Origin: Hypoxylon rubiginosum
Taxonomy: Eukaryota > Ascomycota > Sordariomycetes > Xylariales > Hypoxylaceae
NCBI GenBank assembly: GCA_902806565.1
Contig: CADCXA010000055.1
Coordinates: 1,178,001-1,242,000 of the forward strand
Direction: 5' to 3'
DNA length: 64,000 bases
The notes below the pieces were generated by a model, which saw only the letters and a list, made by a program, of their open reading frames with translations, ran no database searches and had not been told where the DNA came from. The position numbers and the translations under genes are program-made. Positions within the stretch are counted from its first letter, which is position 1, and each line of letters starts with the position of its first letter. Below are positions 34,454 to 45,853 of the stretch, piece after piece.

Positions 34454-35846
34454 ATGGTCCAAACCGCTCTACCAGCCCTCTTAGTAGGCCTCGCGGCCGT
34501 AGCCGCGGCGCGGAACTGCCAAAACCTGACCATCCCGATCACGATCTCGGCGCGCAACGCGCGCTTTACGCTCCAGGCGCCGGCTAACAACATCGAGGTT
34601 ACGGACTTCACCCTGAATCTCGCGCAGCCAGGCGTGAACTACACCGCCGAAGTGCTGAGCGGCAACGGTATCAACGGCACCGACGGCCAGGTAAGCCACC
34701 TCCTCGCCATATCTAGCCCCTAGGTATATGCCAGGGTAAGGGGTAAGTACCTATCTAAGTAAACGCTCATTAACTAACAACGAACCAAGTTCGCCGACGT
34801 GTCCGGCCACTACACCATCGGCGCGACGTACTGCACGCCCCCCTCCGGCCCGGGCAAGGCGCTGCAGATCCTGACGCACGGCATCGCCTTCGACCGCTGG
34901 TACTGGGACTTCTCCGCCGAGTACAGCTACGTGGACGCGGCGCTCGCGCGCGGCTACGCCGTCTTCTTCTACGACCGGCTGGGCCTCGGGGACTCGTCGC
35001 GCGGCGACCCCGTCAACGAGGTCCAGGCCCCGCTCGAGGTCCAGGCGCTGCGCGCGCTGACGGCGATGCTCCGCGACGCTTCGGCGCCCGGGATCGACGA
35101 TACTTACGAAAAATTCGTGCACGTAGGCCACAGCTTCGGGTCCGTCCTGTCGTACGCCCTGACGGCCGCGTACCCGGAGCTGTCCGACGGCGTCGCGCTC
35201 ACGGGCTTCAGCCAGGCGCTGGGCGACTTCGTCGCCTACTTCCTGTACGGCGCGAACTTCGTAGAAGCTAGTAGTGCAGCTCCGGCCTTGGCGGCCTACC
35301 CGCCGGGCTACCTGGCCACCGCCGACGCGCCGGGCGTCCAGACCAACTTCTTCGCGCCCGGGAACTTCGACCCGGCCGTCCTCGAGGCGGCGTACGCGGC
35401 CGGCCAGCCCGTCACCGTCGGCGAGCTGATGACGATCGGCACCGTGGCGGCCGGGAGTAACAGCTTCGGGGGGCCGGTCCTGGTCATCACTGGAGGTTAG
35501 ATGCTTTTCGCTTACCCCTAGCTAACTTGTATTGGGGAGGGGGTTGAAACTTGGAAGCTAACCTTGTATTCGTTCCAGAACGCGATATTCCCTTCTGCGG
35601 CGGAAACTGCTCGACGTCCGAGCCGTCCATCCCGGCCCAAACTCGCCCATATTTTACTAACACGAGTTCCTTCGAGGCTATCGTTGTCCCTGGAGCAGGT
35701 CACGGTTTGAATTTGGTGAATACCCTCTATCTACCTTCGTGGGAAAAAGCAGCGAAGTTGTGATGCTAACTACAAAGTAGGAGTATTCCGCGCAGTCGAC
35801 GTATGCATCGATTCTCGACTTCTTGGACAAGAACATACAGGGTTAA
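34454..35846 (+). CDS. Secreted alpha/beta hydrolase, four exons
   Basis: Exons 34454-34690, 34790-35495, 35579-35715 and 35781-35846 give 381 aa. The N-terminus LPALLVGLAAVAAARN is a signal peptide. The body has the alpha/beta-hydrolase layout: LTHGIAFDRWYWDFSAEYSY near the oxyanion strand, the nucleophile elbow VGHSFGS (Ser194), and VVPGAGHGLN with the catalytic His356. The acidic residue probably lies in the TGERD segment at the exon 2-3 junction, which also restores the usual VLVITGE strand. Several N-glycosylation sequons occur (NLT, NYT, NGT, NCS, NTS). Substrate unknown; such secreted fungal hydrolases include esterases and lipases. Codon use is strongly G/C-ending. Confidence 0.82.
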
Positions 35847-35901
35847 TCAGACATTATCGTTTCTTCCTTCTCAAAAACCCCATTTCCCCCATACTCTCTA
35901 C

Positions 35902-35918
35902 GGTAGTATCATACTACC
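35902..35918. repeat. Perfect inverted repeat after the hydrolase gene
   Basis: GGTAGTAT and ATACTACC are separated by one base, about 55 bp beyond the stop codon. It may form a small hairpin in the 3' transcript end; no function is shown. Confidence 0.5.
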
Positions 35919-36119
35919 TAAGACTAGTATATCCCTAGGTGTCCTCTAGGATCCATGGTGACCATAAACGAAAATCCTTAGCCGGGGGTATATTATCCGC
36001 AGTCTAGCTAATTGTGCTCATCGAAATACTCGAGTGTCATGGAGAAGCTGCGTCAATCCGGAAGTTTTCCGAAAGTACAACTGTTTGCGGCGGTATAGAC
36101 GGAGAAAAGGAGGCCATAG

Positions 36120-37870
36120 TTAGTTACCGTCGTCGTCAAGCTCCTCGTCCTCATCCTCATCCATTTCTGAGAATTCTGTATATGTTAGCAAGGAGACAAT
36201 CTCTTCTCATGGCCACAAGAGCTTGTAGTATGATAAGTGGTTCAAGAGTGACATGCAACTTACCATCCAGATCTGTAAGAAAATAGTCCTCCATGCCATC
36301 ATCTTCATCTTCCGTATCATCGTCGTGCAAATCAACGAATAACGAGTCGATCAGCTCTCTTGAGCCGCGTTCCCCTGTAGTGGCTCGAATCAGTAATTGC
36401 TCATTGGCAAATACCCATCAGGAATGATTCTGAGCAATCTACTTCCTAGGGATATGCTGCGTGATAGAAAAGTTAAGAAAGATGGATAGGAATGTACATA
36501 CAATCACTTCCGGCCCATCCCTTCTTGAAGATGTGCGTTGCAACAGACATTCGGTGGGGATCTCTGAACTCGACCGGGTACAACCCGATATGATCCGATA
36601 GCTCTATCTCAGAAAGTTCAATGGATGAAATGTTGATACCGAGCTTCGTAGTTTGGTCGAGAAACCTAGCCCAAAGGTTCGTCTTCACGGGCTCGTCGCC
36701 TGTTAAACCTCCTGGTTGGAGTCTAACCCTGTGCAAACTAATTTTGCGTAGACTCGATTTGTATCGCCTGAAGAGGCCGAGGAGTGGAAAAAGCTCGGTA
36801 GTTATCATTCCAATGTCCAGCTGCTCCAAGCGAGGGAGGCTAGGGGCATCGGGTAGCGAAGGGACACGGTCGCTCCCCACGCCCAGGGCCGGGCCTACCG
36901 GTGCCGTTAAGGTCTGCAATGTAGGCGGCGACTGGGCAAGCCACCTGAACAACGGTGTTGCGGCACCGTCCGCACAATCCCGGAAATTGAGTCGCAAGTG
37001 CTCTAGAGATTGTAGCTTCGAAAGGAACAAGGTTGCAAGGAAACCAGGATAGGCTTCGATGATTGCTCCCATCTTGACCATGTAAGAAGGAAACGTCAAC
37101 CGACCCAAATCTAAGAACAAGACCTTGAGATCTTGTAGGACTGGCAGTATGGTGGGTTCGAGATACCGGGGTATATTAAAGCCAAAGTCTGGGATGTGAC
37201 AGTGCCTTAAAATCACCTCAAGTCGAGGAGGACAATGTGCCATCTTCGCATGGCCTAGAGCTCTTAGTGAGGTGAGAAAGGCGTGGCAGACATAAATAAG
37301 GTTTGCCGACATCTGGCGCTCGTTGTTATAATTGAAGGATGGCCTCGAAAGCATGGCGCCTGTTTGGCGTTCGAATGTTTGGGCGCCATAGGGACGCCAC
37401 AGTTCGGCTCCCCCGTCACGATATCGTCCACTGGACGGAAAGTCTCTCAACCCGAATGTTTCCAGGTTAGGCAGGTTACGGAGAGCTTCGGTGATAAGTT
37501 CAACGTCGCGACCTGAACTCATCAGCGTCTTATGGTTGTAAAATTCTTCACGGGAGATGCTATTCGGAGCGGACCATTGAATTGTGCCGGGACGCTCAAG
37601 GTTGATTATAAGACATTTCAGACTAGGTCCGAACCGAGAATTAGAAATATCAACGAGAGCTTGGAGGCTAAACTCGGTGAGGATGAAGGCCTTCTTGGTA
37701 AAGAATTCGCGGGCGAAGGGCTGGAAGAGGGAGGCGTCCAAGTGTCGGCAAACAACACGCAAGCCGCCATATTCAGGTGTGGTGAGGTAGGAGGTTATGT
37801 TGATGAGCACCTCGAAGGGAATAGCTAAGAGGCGACTCGGATACACCATCTGCGACGATGGGGAAGCCAT
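36120..37870 (-). CDS. F-box protein with acidic C-terminal tail
   Basis: Exons on the minus strand are 37870-36502, 36374-36264 and 36175-36120, giving 511 aa. Near the N-terminus, LLAIPFEVLINITSYLTTPE followed by GGLRVVCRHLDASLF is an F-box, the Skp1-binding motif of SCF ubiquitin ligases. The middle has leucine-rich segments (LQSLEHLRLNFRDC, LPRLEQLDIGMIT, SSLRKISLHRVRL) that suggest loose LRR-like substrate recognition. The two 3' exons encode a very acidic tail (DLHDDDTEDEDDGMEDYF, EMDEDEDEELDDDGN). Without them the first-exon frame ends nine codons past the donor. The target is unknown. It probably acts in the cytosol or nucleus. Confidence 0.8.
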
Positions 37871-38774
37871 GATTTGATGATCCCTAACGAGGGCGACAGG
37901 GGAGTTGGCTATGCTGCCAATGGTTGATATGAATCAAGTAGGATGTGAATCAAAGGAGGTGGGGAAGCAGAAGGTAGGAAGTACCTAAAGGATATTTGAT
38001 GTGCACTTGTCGGGATGAGGAAGAAAAAAGTTGGTGAGAAAGTGGGAAGGAAAAGAAATCCCGAATTCTGAAATCGAAGTCGGTATTAATAGTATGTAGG
38101 TAAGGTCGTTGAAATGTTCCTTCTCATATTAGGATATACTAGGCAGAACGCCAGTTTACAGGTGTGCCTGCCTAGAAGCCTTTTAGTTGCGGCGGCGGTG
38201 GTTGTGGGGGCAATTGTCCGTGCACTTTAATTCCACGTGTGATCCGTGCGCCAACACTTTGTGCTTAGGTGCTTTAGGTAGGATAAGGTACCTGTAGCCA
38301 AAATGTTTTTAATAAATAAAATAAATATTTAAAAACGGGCACCTGTCATCATAAAATAGCTACCTACCTAGGTAACGACGATACGGCCATATTATTTTAT
38401 GTAGGAATTATAAGTAGGTATAGTACGTATACCAGGTTGTTTTTCTTTATGAAGGTTGCGAGGCCGCGAAGCCAGTGCCTGTAGCCAGGTATGTATTAGC
38501 ACATACCTCCTTTCCTTGTATGCAATCGCCTTGGATAGGTACCCTCAACTCTTGAGAGTAAAAGAACTATTGCTTAGTGTTTGTGTGCCTAATATTTTCT
38601 ATAATTATCAGTGCTGTTCTACGCTACATTTCTGATAATGCTCCCAACCGGAAGTCTCAGGCGATTCCTGGGTTACCTGTACTCCGTAGTCGACAAATAT
38701 CCAAAGTCGAGACGTCAAATTCTTAGGTGCACCATACCATACTCCTAGATAACCAATAAACAACACATCTTCCA
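37871..38774. other. Intergenic region
   Basis: This is the promoter of the F-box gene and the 3' flank of the permease gene. It contains a TACCTACCTAGGTAACG palindromic run at 38361-38377. No gene is seen. Confidence 0.5.
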
Positions 38775-40587
38775 TCATACCGTCTTGTTGTTGTCCTTGT
38801 CGTATTTGTTACCCAATTCCGCCTCCTCGTCAAATTCATGCTGGCTGCTCTGGTAGGCTAGTCTGACTTCGTCGATCTGGTCGCCCACTTCCATCCACGT
38901 GTCGCTGCAAGCTGGAACGGGATATAGCTTGCACAGACCCCAGTACATTAATGCGGAGATAATGAATCCACAGAAAAAGTTGAAGTTGTAAATGTACGTT
39001 GCGCCTATGGGCACGTTTCCGCCGTTCACGGCCCCCGCGAAACCAACAACATTGATGAGGATACCACTAATATAGGCGGCGTAAGCTCTCCAGTTGAAAC
39101 CAAGGGTAAAGAAGTATGGTCCGCTCTTGCGAGCGTCGTAAAGCTCCCTGATTTCGAAATAACCTTTGCGAACCAGGTAATAGTCGCTGCACATGACACC
39201 CGCAATAGAACTGAGGAAGACGGAATACGACGAGAGGTAAGTCGTGAACTGATTAGACGACGTAAGTAGCGTATAGGGGCACATTGCCAGGCCGACGGCG
39301 GCACAGATATAACCTCCACGGCGAATGTTGATGAACCGCGGCAGCAGCGCCGTCATATCTGTACCCGCAGACACCGAGTTCGCCGCAATGTTCGTTCCCA
39401 ATTGAGCTAGCGCAAAAGCCAGCGCGATGACGAAGACGCCAAAGCGTTGGCCAGAGCCGCCATCATCAATGAACCTCTCCAATAAGTCAAGGGGATCCCA
39501 AATCGGCTCGGTGCCGGGGTAGATAATGACGGAACTCGACGAGACCAATATGCCGATGAGAGAGGTGACGGCGAAACCGATCGGGATAGTGAAGAACTGC
39601 GACCAGAGCGCGTCACGTGGCTTGCCGGCGAAACGAGTGAAATCGGGATCGTTCACGATGAGAGTTGCGAAGTTGGCAATCGAACTCATGACACCTTTGA
39701 TGAATTCCCACGCGAGATCGCTGCCTTCTATCGATGCGCCTTGGCGGACAACAGGGCCTGGACCGCCCGCGCGGACTAGGGTCCAAATCAAAAAGGCGAT
39801 ACCAGCGCAAGGAACGAAGAAAGCCTTTACGGTAAAAAGATGTCGAACCTTGTGCACGGGGAACCAGATAGCTGGCAGCGACAGGAGCCAGAAGAGGAAA
39901 AACGAGGCATAGTCAGCGGTGGTGGTACCCGAGTCGGCCGAGAACGAATTCGGAATGGTGTTGCGATCCTAGGCCGATTAGCGATTTTTGTTTCTCCGTC
40001 GGTGTCTCGGAAAGGAACCAAACTTACCCAGCTGAGCCAGATGGACCGGATCATGAGATAGACGCAGTGGCCACCGATGTACGATTGCACGCCGTACCAG
40101 ATGCATGCCATCGCAGCACGGTTAAATACGGGCCAGAGACAGCCCCATATTCCGAAGCTGGATCTGTTTACGACGGGGAAGCCGATATGGTACATGGCGC
40201 CGATGCGACCGGTCATGCAGATGAAACCACCCGCAATTGCGTATCCGATCCAGACGCAAAGCCACGACTGCCACCACGAAAGCCCGCCCACAATCATAGA
40301 CGAGCTGATCATCCACGTGTTGATGTTGAACGAATCCGCGATCCAGAAACCAACGTAGTTCCATGGTCCCCATTGACGACGCTCAGGCTCGACAGGCTTG
40401 AGATCGTTGTTTGTTAACTGGATATTGACGGTTAGCCCTGCGTCGATGACGTCGTGTTCGTCCGGTGAGACGACGGAATGCTTGGGGTCGACCTTACCAT
40501 CAGTTGGGCGGTGGTGAGGCCATCTTCATGGTCTACAGCCACCCTATTAGCCAACCTGGTGAGCTTGGAGCTATGTAATCTTTCCAT
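38775..40587 (-). CDS. NCS1 (Fur-type) nucleobase/allantoin permease
   Basis: Exons on the minus strand are 40587-40498, 40417-40028 and 39968-38775, giving 557 aa. The first intron (80 bp, GTAAGG..CAG with GGCTAACCG before the acceptor) joins LTTAQLM to [18 protein letters not shown]. This is followed by [19 protein letters not shown], the first membrane helix of NCS1 carriers. Further landmarks are [51 protein letters not shown] and [11 protein letters not shown]. About twelve hydrophobic segments are present. The family imports purine or pyrimidine bases, allantoin, uridine or thiamine with protons at the plasma membrane. The Fur subgroup (allantoin/uracil) fits best, but substrate cannot be fixed from sequence alone. 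The cytosolic C-tail is acidic with lysines. Confidence 0.88.
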
Positions 40588-41737
40588 CGCGACGATAGGC
40601 GCCAGTAGATCCTGGGCAAGTAGTCGCGGGGTTCCTGGTGTGCGTTATGTTATTTTCGAGTAATAGCAACTGAATGCTCCGCAGGACAGGCTGGTGTTTG
40701 TATGACGCGCCAGCTGAATGGAGAAAAAGTAAGACGGTAGATTATTTAGGTTCGCCTTGAGCAACAGGGGACATGATACGTCGAAGGTTGAACTCTAGAA
40801 CTGTATTCCGTAGTCGAAACCATGAACCAGCACTCGATGATATATTATGAAAATCAAATAACAGGGAAGGGAAACCGAAATAGATATATCCAAAATATCC
40901 CCCTAAAGTAAGGAGAGAGAGAAGATTTTTCTCTCTACATCCTTCAAGCCATAAAAAAATCAAATATTACCCGTACGATGTCAAATTCACACATAGGAGA
41001 GGTACGTTACTCTCAGCTCCAAGGACTCCCCCACATAACAACCTCACAATCCTCATTCTGTTACCGTGAGCTAAGACGCATGCCTAGCGGTAGCGGATTC
41101 CTTTACATCGGTGTCGCCGCCAATAGAGATAAGCTAGGCCGATGATAAGAAGCTGATTGGTCGGCAGTGGCATTGATGGCTTTAGTTGAACGTCAGATCG
41201 TTCAGAATGAAGTTGTTTTCGGTTTAGTGGGCTTAGCGAGGGTACAGACTCAGGGGGGGTCCCCCGGGAAGTAACTGGAAGTACTGGACGTAGGCGAGCT
41301 TCAGAGATCACCCGCCCCGCAAATACCCTGAAGCCCCGCAGGCCCCGCAGGGTCATGACGCTAGTGCTATCTGCTATCTGCAAATTATGTCATCTCATCG
41401 AGCAATTCTTATTGAAAATTCTTATTTCTCCGCCAAGATGCTGCTGCAAACCACAGCTACCATTAGGTATTGTACAATACCAAGCCTACCTCGGCGCAGT
41501 AGGGCGTAGGTCTAGCCCATCCATATTTCATATCCACACTCCACTAGCTTGATCTATATAGCTTGGCTATCCTTTTGATCCCGTCGATAACGAGCGAATT
41601 TGTGTAGATTCATCTCGTCTTCCGCGCTTCGCGTGTTGGGAACGGACGTAAACCTGAAATCTCACTAGTATCGTGAGTGCGACGGCGATCGGGCGTACTA
41701 TTTTCACAAGCCTATCTAGTGCTAGTCGGCCAGGGGC

Positions 41738-41755
41738 TATCTGAAGCTTCAGATA
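41738..41755. repeat. 18-bp perfect palindrome
   Basis: TATCTGAAGCTTCAGATA is self-complementary over its whole length. It could be a dimeric regulator site or chance. Confidence 0.55.
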
Positions 41756-41846
41756 ATAGTTCTTCAGCTAGCTATCGAGAGAGCTAGGCTTTAATGCACA
41801 GTTGCCGGTATCATGATCCCGTCCAAAAGTCAGTTGATCATCACCT

Positions 41847-41914
41847 GTTGGACTACATCTCCCGCTGGACTACATCTCCCGCTGGACTATATCTCCTGTT
41901 GGACTATATCTCCT
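41847..41914. repeat. 17-bp tandem repeat, four copies
   Basis: Unit G(T/C)TGGACTA(C/T)ATCTCC(C/T) is present four times without gaps; copies differ only by C/T changes. Confidence 0.85.
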
Positions 41915-42403
41915 TTTCCGTCATTCTAGTTCTAGGCAACGACGTTTGCTTTGGAGAGGAATTTTTTACGAACGTGTATTGAAGTGAGTACTACATCATT
42001 TCGTATACAAATTTTCAGTTATGACCTGCTACGTGGAGGATGCTTCAACAGGCCATGTCTTTACCTTATATATAAACGGGAGCTGTTGAAGAACAAAGGA
42101 TGTTGTTTCCAAACTGAAGGGCCTAGTAAACTCTGGCATCTGTTAACGATCCATCGGAAATGGCTATATCGTTCGTGCCCTTACTGCATCGGCCAGTAAC
42201 ATACATCTGTTCACTATAAGGATAAATTAGTGCGATTCCAACCCCCTTAATGCCTTTTTTGTTCTCGAGTATACCCTCGTATTCATACGAAACTCGGATT
42301 CGAACAATACCTATCTGTAAAAAAAAAACCGAAGCAAATACAGCAAGACAAACATTTCTCGACATCTATCAAACGTTAGTCATTTTATTCTACCAAGCCG
42401 ACA

Positions 42404-43624
42404 ATGGCATCTTCAAATGATACGTTCACTGGTCGGCTGTGTTGCCGAACCCACAACCGCTTAACTTGTTCGCTATGTTTACACAGCATCAATTCCTTAG
42501 AAGGGTATATCCCAAACCCTGAATCATCCCGGTTTCCTTGTCCTGAATCCGCGCATGGCGTCGAGCCTCGGTTCGAGCTGTTCTGGCCAAGCGTCCAGGA
42601 GTCGGGATTTCACAGTGGCTTTAGTCCGGAGCAGCGTGAAAAATACAAGGGCGATAATCGTGATCCCGAGGTCGCCTTAGATGGTACGCTCAAAAATGAC
42701 TATAACTTTGTCGACTGCAAGCCGTGTGGTCTCACATTCTTCATGCAGGGCGGCCCCGGGTACGGGGATATCCATCCTTCCCACGTCTCTGCGGATGGGA
42801 AGCGATACGTGATAGTTACCGTCGAGCCTTACAATTTTGAGCGTCAGCTAGACAAGATCAAATGCTCTGTGCACTTCTGGTTCGGTCAGAACCCCAAGAT
42901 AAACCGCAGTTACAAGTGTTCGGCAAAACCCGATCACGGTACAGTGGATTGGAACATTGACAACACTCAGATTGCCGCTCTTGTACAGTTGTTCTTTACG
43001 ATAGAGCATAAAATTCTCCCGTATCGAAAGAAGCAGATCGAAGACGTTATCTACACCAACAGCGAATACTTTGCCGGTCAATCTTGCAGATTTCAACTTG
43101 TTGTGTGTACCATGCTAAGCCAAGACACCCTAGATCTCCTTCTCCGAGTAAACAAGCTAAAATACAGCAAAAGCCGAAAGGCTTTTGTTGAGAGGAACTC
43201 ACTTGGGATCGTAAATAAGAAGTACCCCGTGACAGAGGAGCGCCGGCACCAGATCGTGTATTTCATCCGGATGATCAAGCAACTCGCCAACTCTGGAATA
43301 CAGGTCCTTTGGCATAGGGTGGCTCCCAGCAAAAACTTCTTAGCTGCAAGAGAGGCTTTCATGGACGAGCCGTCTCAGATGTCAAGAGCGCAGAGCGCCA
43401 TTCGCCTGGAAACCCGACGAGGTGTTGATTTGGAGCCTAACGAGGCGTACGACGAAGATGAGGGAGACCTCTTAGAGGGCGACTCCCTAGACGCCCTACC
43501 ACCCCATGATGGCTTCGATGCTGTCGAGCAAGAAGGCGGTAATCTGGATGATCCAGATTATCTATACAGCCAAATAACTTCCATGTTAACTGACATATCT
43601 AGGTGGTACCTAGAAGATGAGTAA
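42404..43624 (+). CDS. Orphan protein of unknown function (406 aa)
   Basis: A single uninterrupted frame of 406 codons starts at an ATG at 42404. I do not recognise a family. Visible features are a cysteine/histidine cluster at the N-terminus (CCRTHNRLTCSLCLHS) that could bind zinc, an Arg/Lys-rich helical middle (FIRMIKQLANSGIQVLWHRV), and an acidic C-terminal third (YDEDEGDLLEGDSLDALP) ending in SRWYLEDE. The balanced composition and length argue that it is a real gene. It is flanked by repeat-rich intergenic DNA and has no intron, unlike most genes here, which may mean a lineage-specific or recently acquired gene. Confidence 0.65.
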   Translation: MASSNDTFTGRLCCRTHNRLTCSLCLHSINSLEGYIPNPESSRFPCPESAHGVEPRFELFWPSVQESGFHSGFSPEQREKYKGDNRDPEVALDGTLKNDYNFVDCKPCGLTFFMQGGPGYGDIHPSHVSADGKRYVIVTVEPYNFERQLDKIKCSVHFWFGQNPKINRSYKCSAKPDHGTVDWNIDNTQIAALVQLFFTIEHKILPYRKKQIEDVIYTNSEYFAGQSCRFQLVVCTMLSQDTLDLLLRVNKLKYSKSRKAFVERNSLGIVNKKYPVTEERRHQIVYFIRMIKQLANSGIQVLWHRVAPSKNFLAAREAFMDEPSQMSRAQSAIRLETRRGVDLEPNEAYDEDEGDLLEGDSLDALPPHDGFDAVEQEGGNLDDPDYLYSQITSMLTDISRWYLEDE

Positions 43625-44361
43625 TAAATGGCAGTAAAATAGGGGTAGGTACCTAAGTACTGAATACGTAGCAGATTAGTAGCTAAAATGAATATGAAAT
43701 TTGCTGCTGTATAACATGCAATTCCAATACTCAGCGAGCCCTGTGATATGTCTTTGTAGTAGTTGTCTACCAGTAGGTAGTATGATGTTTGGTTTACGTA
43801 CCATTTGAATTTTGAAAGTAGCATGCGTCTAGCACGACACCTAACGAGGTCCGCGGTCGTGTTGGCGTATACGACGAGTTTGCCATGAGTCGCCCTACAT
43901 AACTCGCATCAAGTCCAATACTTGTCATTAGGAGATCTTATATGATGGTGATAGCGTTTAGTAAGCGGAGGCTACAACTCCACCTCAATTCGGCTTTAGT
44001 TAACACGTCGGGATCAGGTACGGCAGCACGGCATAGTAAGGTCCACATAGCAGTATCCTCAAACGGCCGTGAGTGGTTCTCCTGCTCCTCCTCTTCCTCC
44101 ACTCTATACTCGACCCCGCAGTCGCATCTCGTTCTCCAACGAACACCAGGCGTCTTTTCTCCCGATGTGTGCGCATCCACTTATGCCGAGGGAAGGGAAC
44201 TTATTAAGTACCTGGGTAGCTAGGTAGCTCAAGACGTAGATCTACGCCAGAACAAAGCCAATCTTTCAAAACAATCTAGCCTTGGTCTTATTATTGTTGA
44301 CTCGTGTGTACTGTATAACAAAGAGCTAGTAACTGAACAGTCACAACTATATACCAACATT
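43625..44361. other. Intergenic region
   Basis: This is the 3' flank of the orphan gene and the promoter of the epimerase gene. A GTACCTGGGTAGCTAGGTAGC stretch lies near 44209-44229. No gene is supported. Confidence 0.5.
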
Positions 44362-45434
44362 ATGGCGCCGATCCCCAAGAACATCATCGTCACCGGAGCC
44401 GGCGGCTTCATCGGGCCCCTGCTCGCGGCCCGCCTGCTCAACGACCCGGAATACCGGCTAATCCTCACCGACCTTGTCGAGCCGGTAGTCCCGTCTGGGG
44501 TCAAATATCCGCAGAACGCCACCACGCTGAAGGGAGATATCTGCGACCCGACATTCGTCTCGTCACTGCTAGCAGCGGCGCACCCCCTCTCCGCCATCTT
44601 CATCTTCCACGGCATGTAGGTGGAATTTCAGAACTCGAACCCCCATCTTCACAACAAGTGAGGCTTTGTCTCTGCACAAATTTTACTAACAAAACCCCTC
44701 ATTTCAGCATGTCGGCCGGGTCCGAAGCCGATTGGGACCTCTCGCTGCGCGTCAACGTGAACAGCGTGCGGGACCTGCTAGTAGCGCTGCGGAACACGTA
44801 TCCCGGAGTCCGCGTCGTCTACTCGAGCTCGCAGGCCGTGTACGGGCAGCCGCTGCCCTCCGGCGCCGTGACGGACTCGGTGACGCCGACGCCGGAGGGC
44901 ACGTACGGGGCGCACAAGCTGCTGACCGAGACGTTCATCAACGACATGCACCGGCGCGGGTTCATCGACGCCTTCAGCCTGCGGTTCCCGACGGTGTCCG
45001 TGCGGCCCGGGCGCCCGACGAGCGCGGCGTCGAGCTTCCTGTCGGGCATGATCCGCGAGCCGATGAAGGGCGAGACGAGCGTCGTGCCGCTGCGCGACCG
45101 CGCCTTCCGGTCGTTCCTGTGCTCCCCGGCCACGCTGCAGGAGAACCTGATCCGGGTCCTGCGCATGGACGGCGCGAAGCTGCCGAGGCACATCCGCCAT
45201 ATCAACGTCCCGGGCATCTCGGTGTCCGTCCAGGAGCTCATGGACGCGCTGGCCAAGTACGGGGGGGAGGATAAGTTAAAGTATGTTAAGGAGGAGACGA
45301 ATCCGGACCTCGAGCGGATACTGAGGAGCTGGGCCCCTGAGATCGACACGACTACGCCCCTGAAGCTGGGGTTGGTAAAGGATGAGAGTGCCGATGCACT
45401 TGTGAAACAGTACATTGATTCTTTGAAGGCATAA
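44362..45434 (+). CDS. NAD-dependent epimerase/dehydratase (extended SDR), erythronate-dehydrogenase-like
   Basis: Exons 44362-44615 and 44708-45434 are joined across a 92-bp intron, giving 326 aa. The N-terminus NIIVTGAGGFIGPLLAARLL contains the GxxGxxG Rossmann motif. VVYSSSQAVYG precedes the catalytic YGAHK (Tyr151, Lys155). The intron restores FHGIMSAGSEADWDLSLRVN, a conserved region around the cofactor. The C-terminal part (NVPGISVSVQELMDAL) resembles D-erythronate dehydrogenase-like SDR enzymes, which act on four-carbon sugar acids; that assignment is tentative. It is probably a cytosolic carbohydrate-modifying oxidoreductase. Exon 2 is very G+C-rich, so several other frames are open. 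Confidence 0.83.
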
Positions 45435-45853
45435 TTTATCTTTTATTAATTCTAAAGACATTGATACTTGCCTTTTTTTTCGCGTTCCGATAAGTAAAAA
45501 TTTCAACTACGTAACTTTGAAATATTGTCACACGGTCATATGCACCTAGGGGATCGCCGGGAACCTCCGAGCCATACGATGAATAGGAATATACAGGGAC
45601 TACCTGGTTCCGAACAATAGAATAAGCCACTATAAGATATAAGAGGTTGATTGAGAATTGGGCTGCAGTACTGCAGCCTAGCAAGGCGCCACGGCGCCTA
45701 AGATGGAAGCCTCATTTGAATTAGATACTTCGAGGCTTAACCTAGGCATAAATAGGTTGGTATATATCCTTCTTTTGAAGAAGGATAGTAAGGACCTTAG
45801 GACCTAAGAGAATTAACTATAAAATAGCCCTTGCCACATATATGGTCCTGGGG
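45435..45853. other. Intergenic region between convergent genes
   Basis: It contains the 3' ends of the epimerase and SMP-30-like genes and, at 45661-45808, the inverted-repeat series listed separately. Confidence 0.6.
45661..45808. repeat. Series of six consecutive inverted repeats
   Basis: In order: GGCTGCAGTACTGCAGCC (45661-45678, perfect palindrome); GGCGCC AC GGCGCC within 45684-45699; AAGCCTC (45707) with GAGGCTT (45732); AACCTA (45739) with TAGGTT (45753); TATCCTTCTT (45765-45774) with AAGAAGGATA (45778-45787), loop TTG; CTTAGG A CCTAAG (45796-45808). They lie tail-to-tail between two convergent genes, so they could fold in either transcript. Confidence 0.75.

Larger units (their letters stand above)
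40588..42403. other. Intergenic region with tandem and palindromic repeats
   Basis: This is the upstream region of both the permease (minus) and the orphan 406-aa gene (plus). It holds an 18-bp palindrome at 41738 and a four-copy 17-bp tandem repeat at 41847. Short ORFs here have no recognisable features. Confidence 0.5.

Noticed and set aside
44732..45274. Extra open frames inside the G+C-rich epimerase exon on both strands
   Set aside because: Shadows caused by G/C-ending codons; Arg/Ala-rich products with no motif, while the epimerase frame carries the conserved SDR residues.
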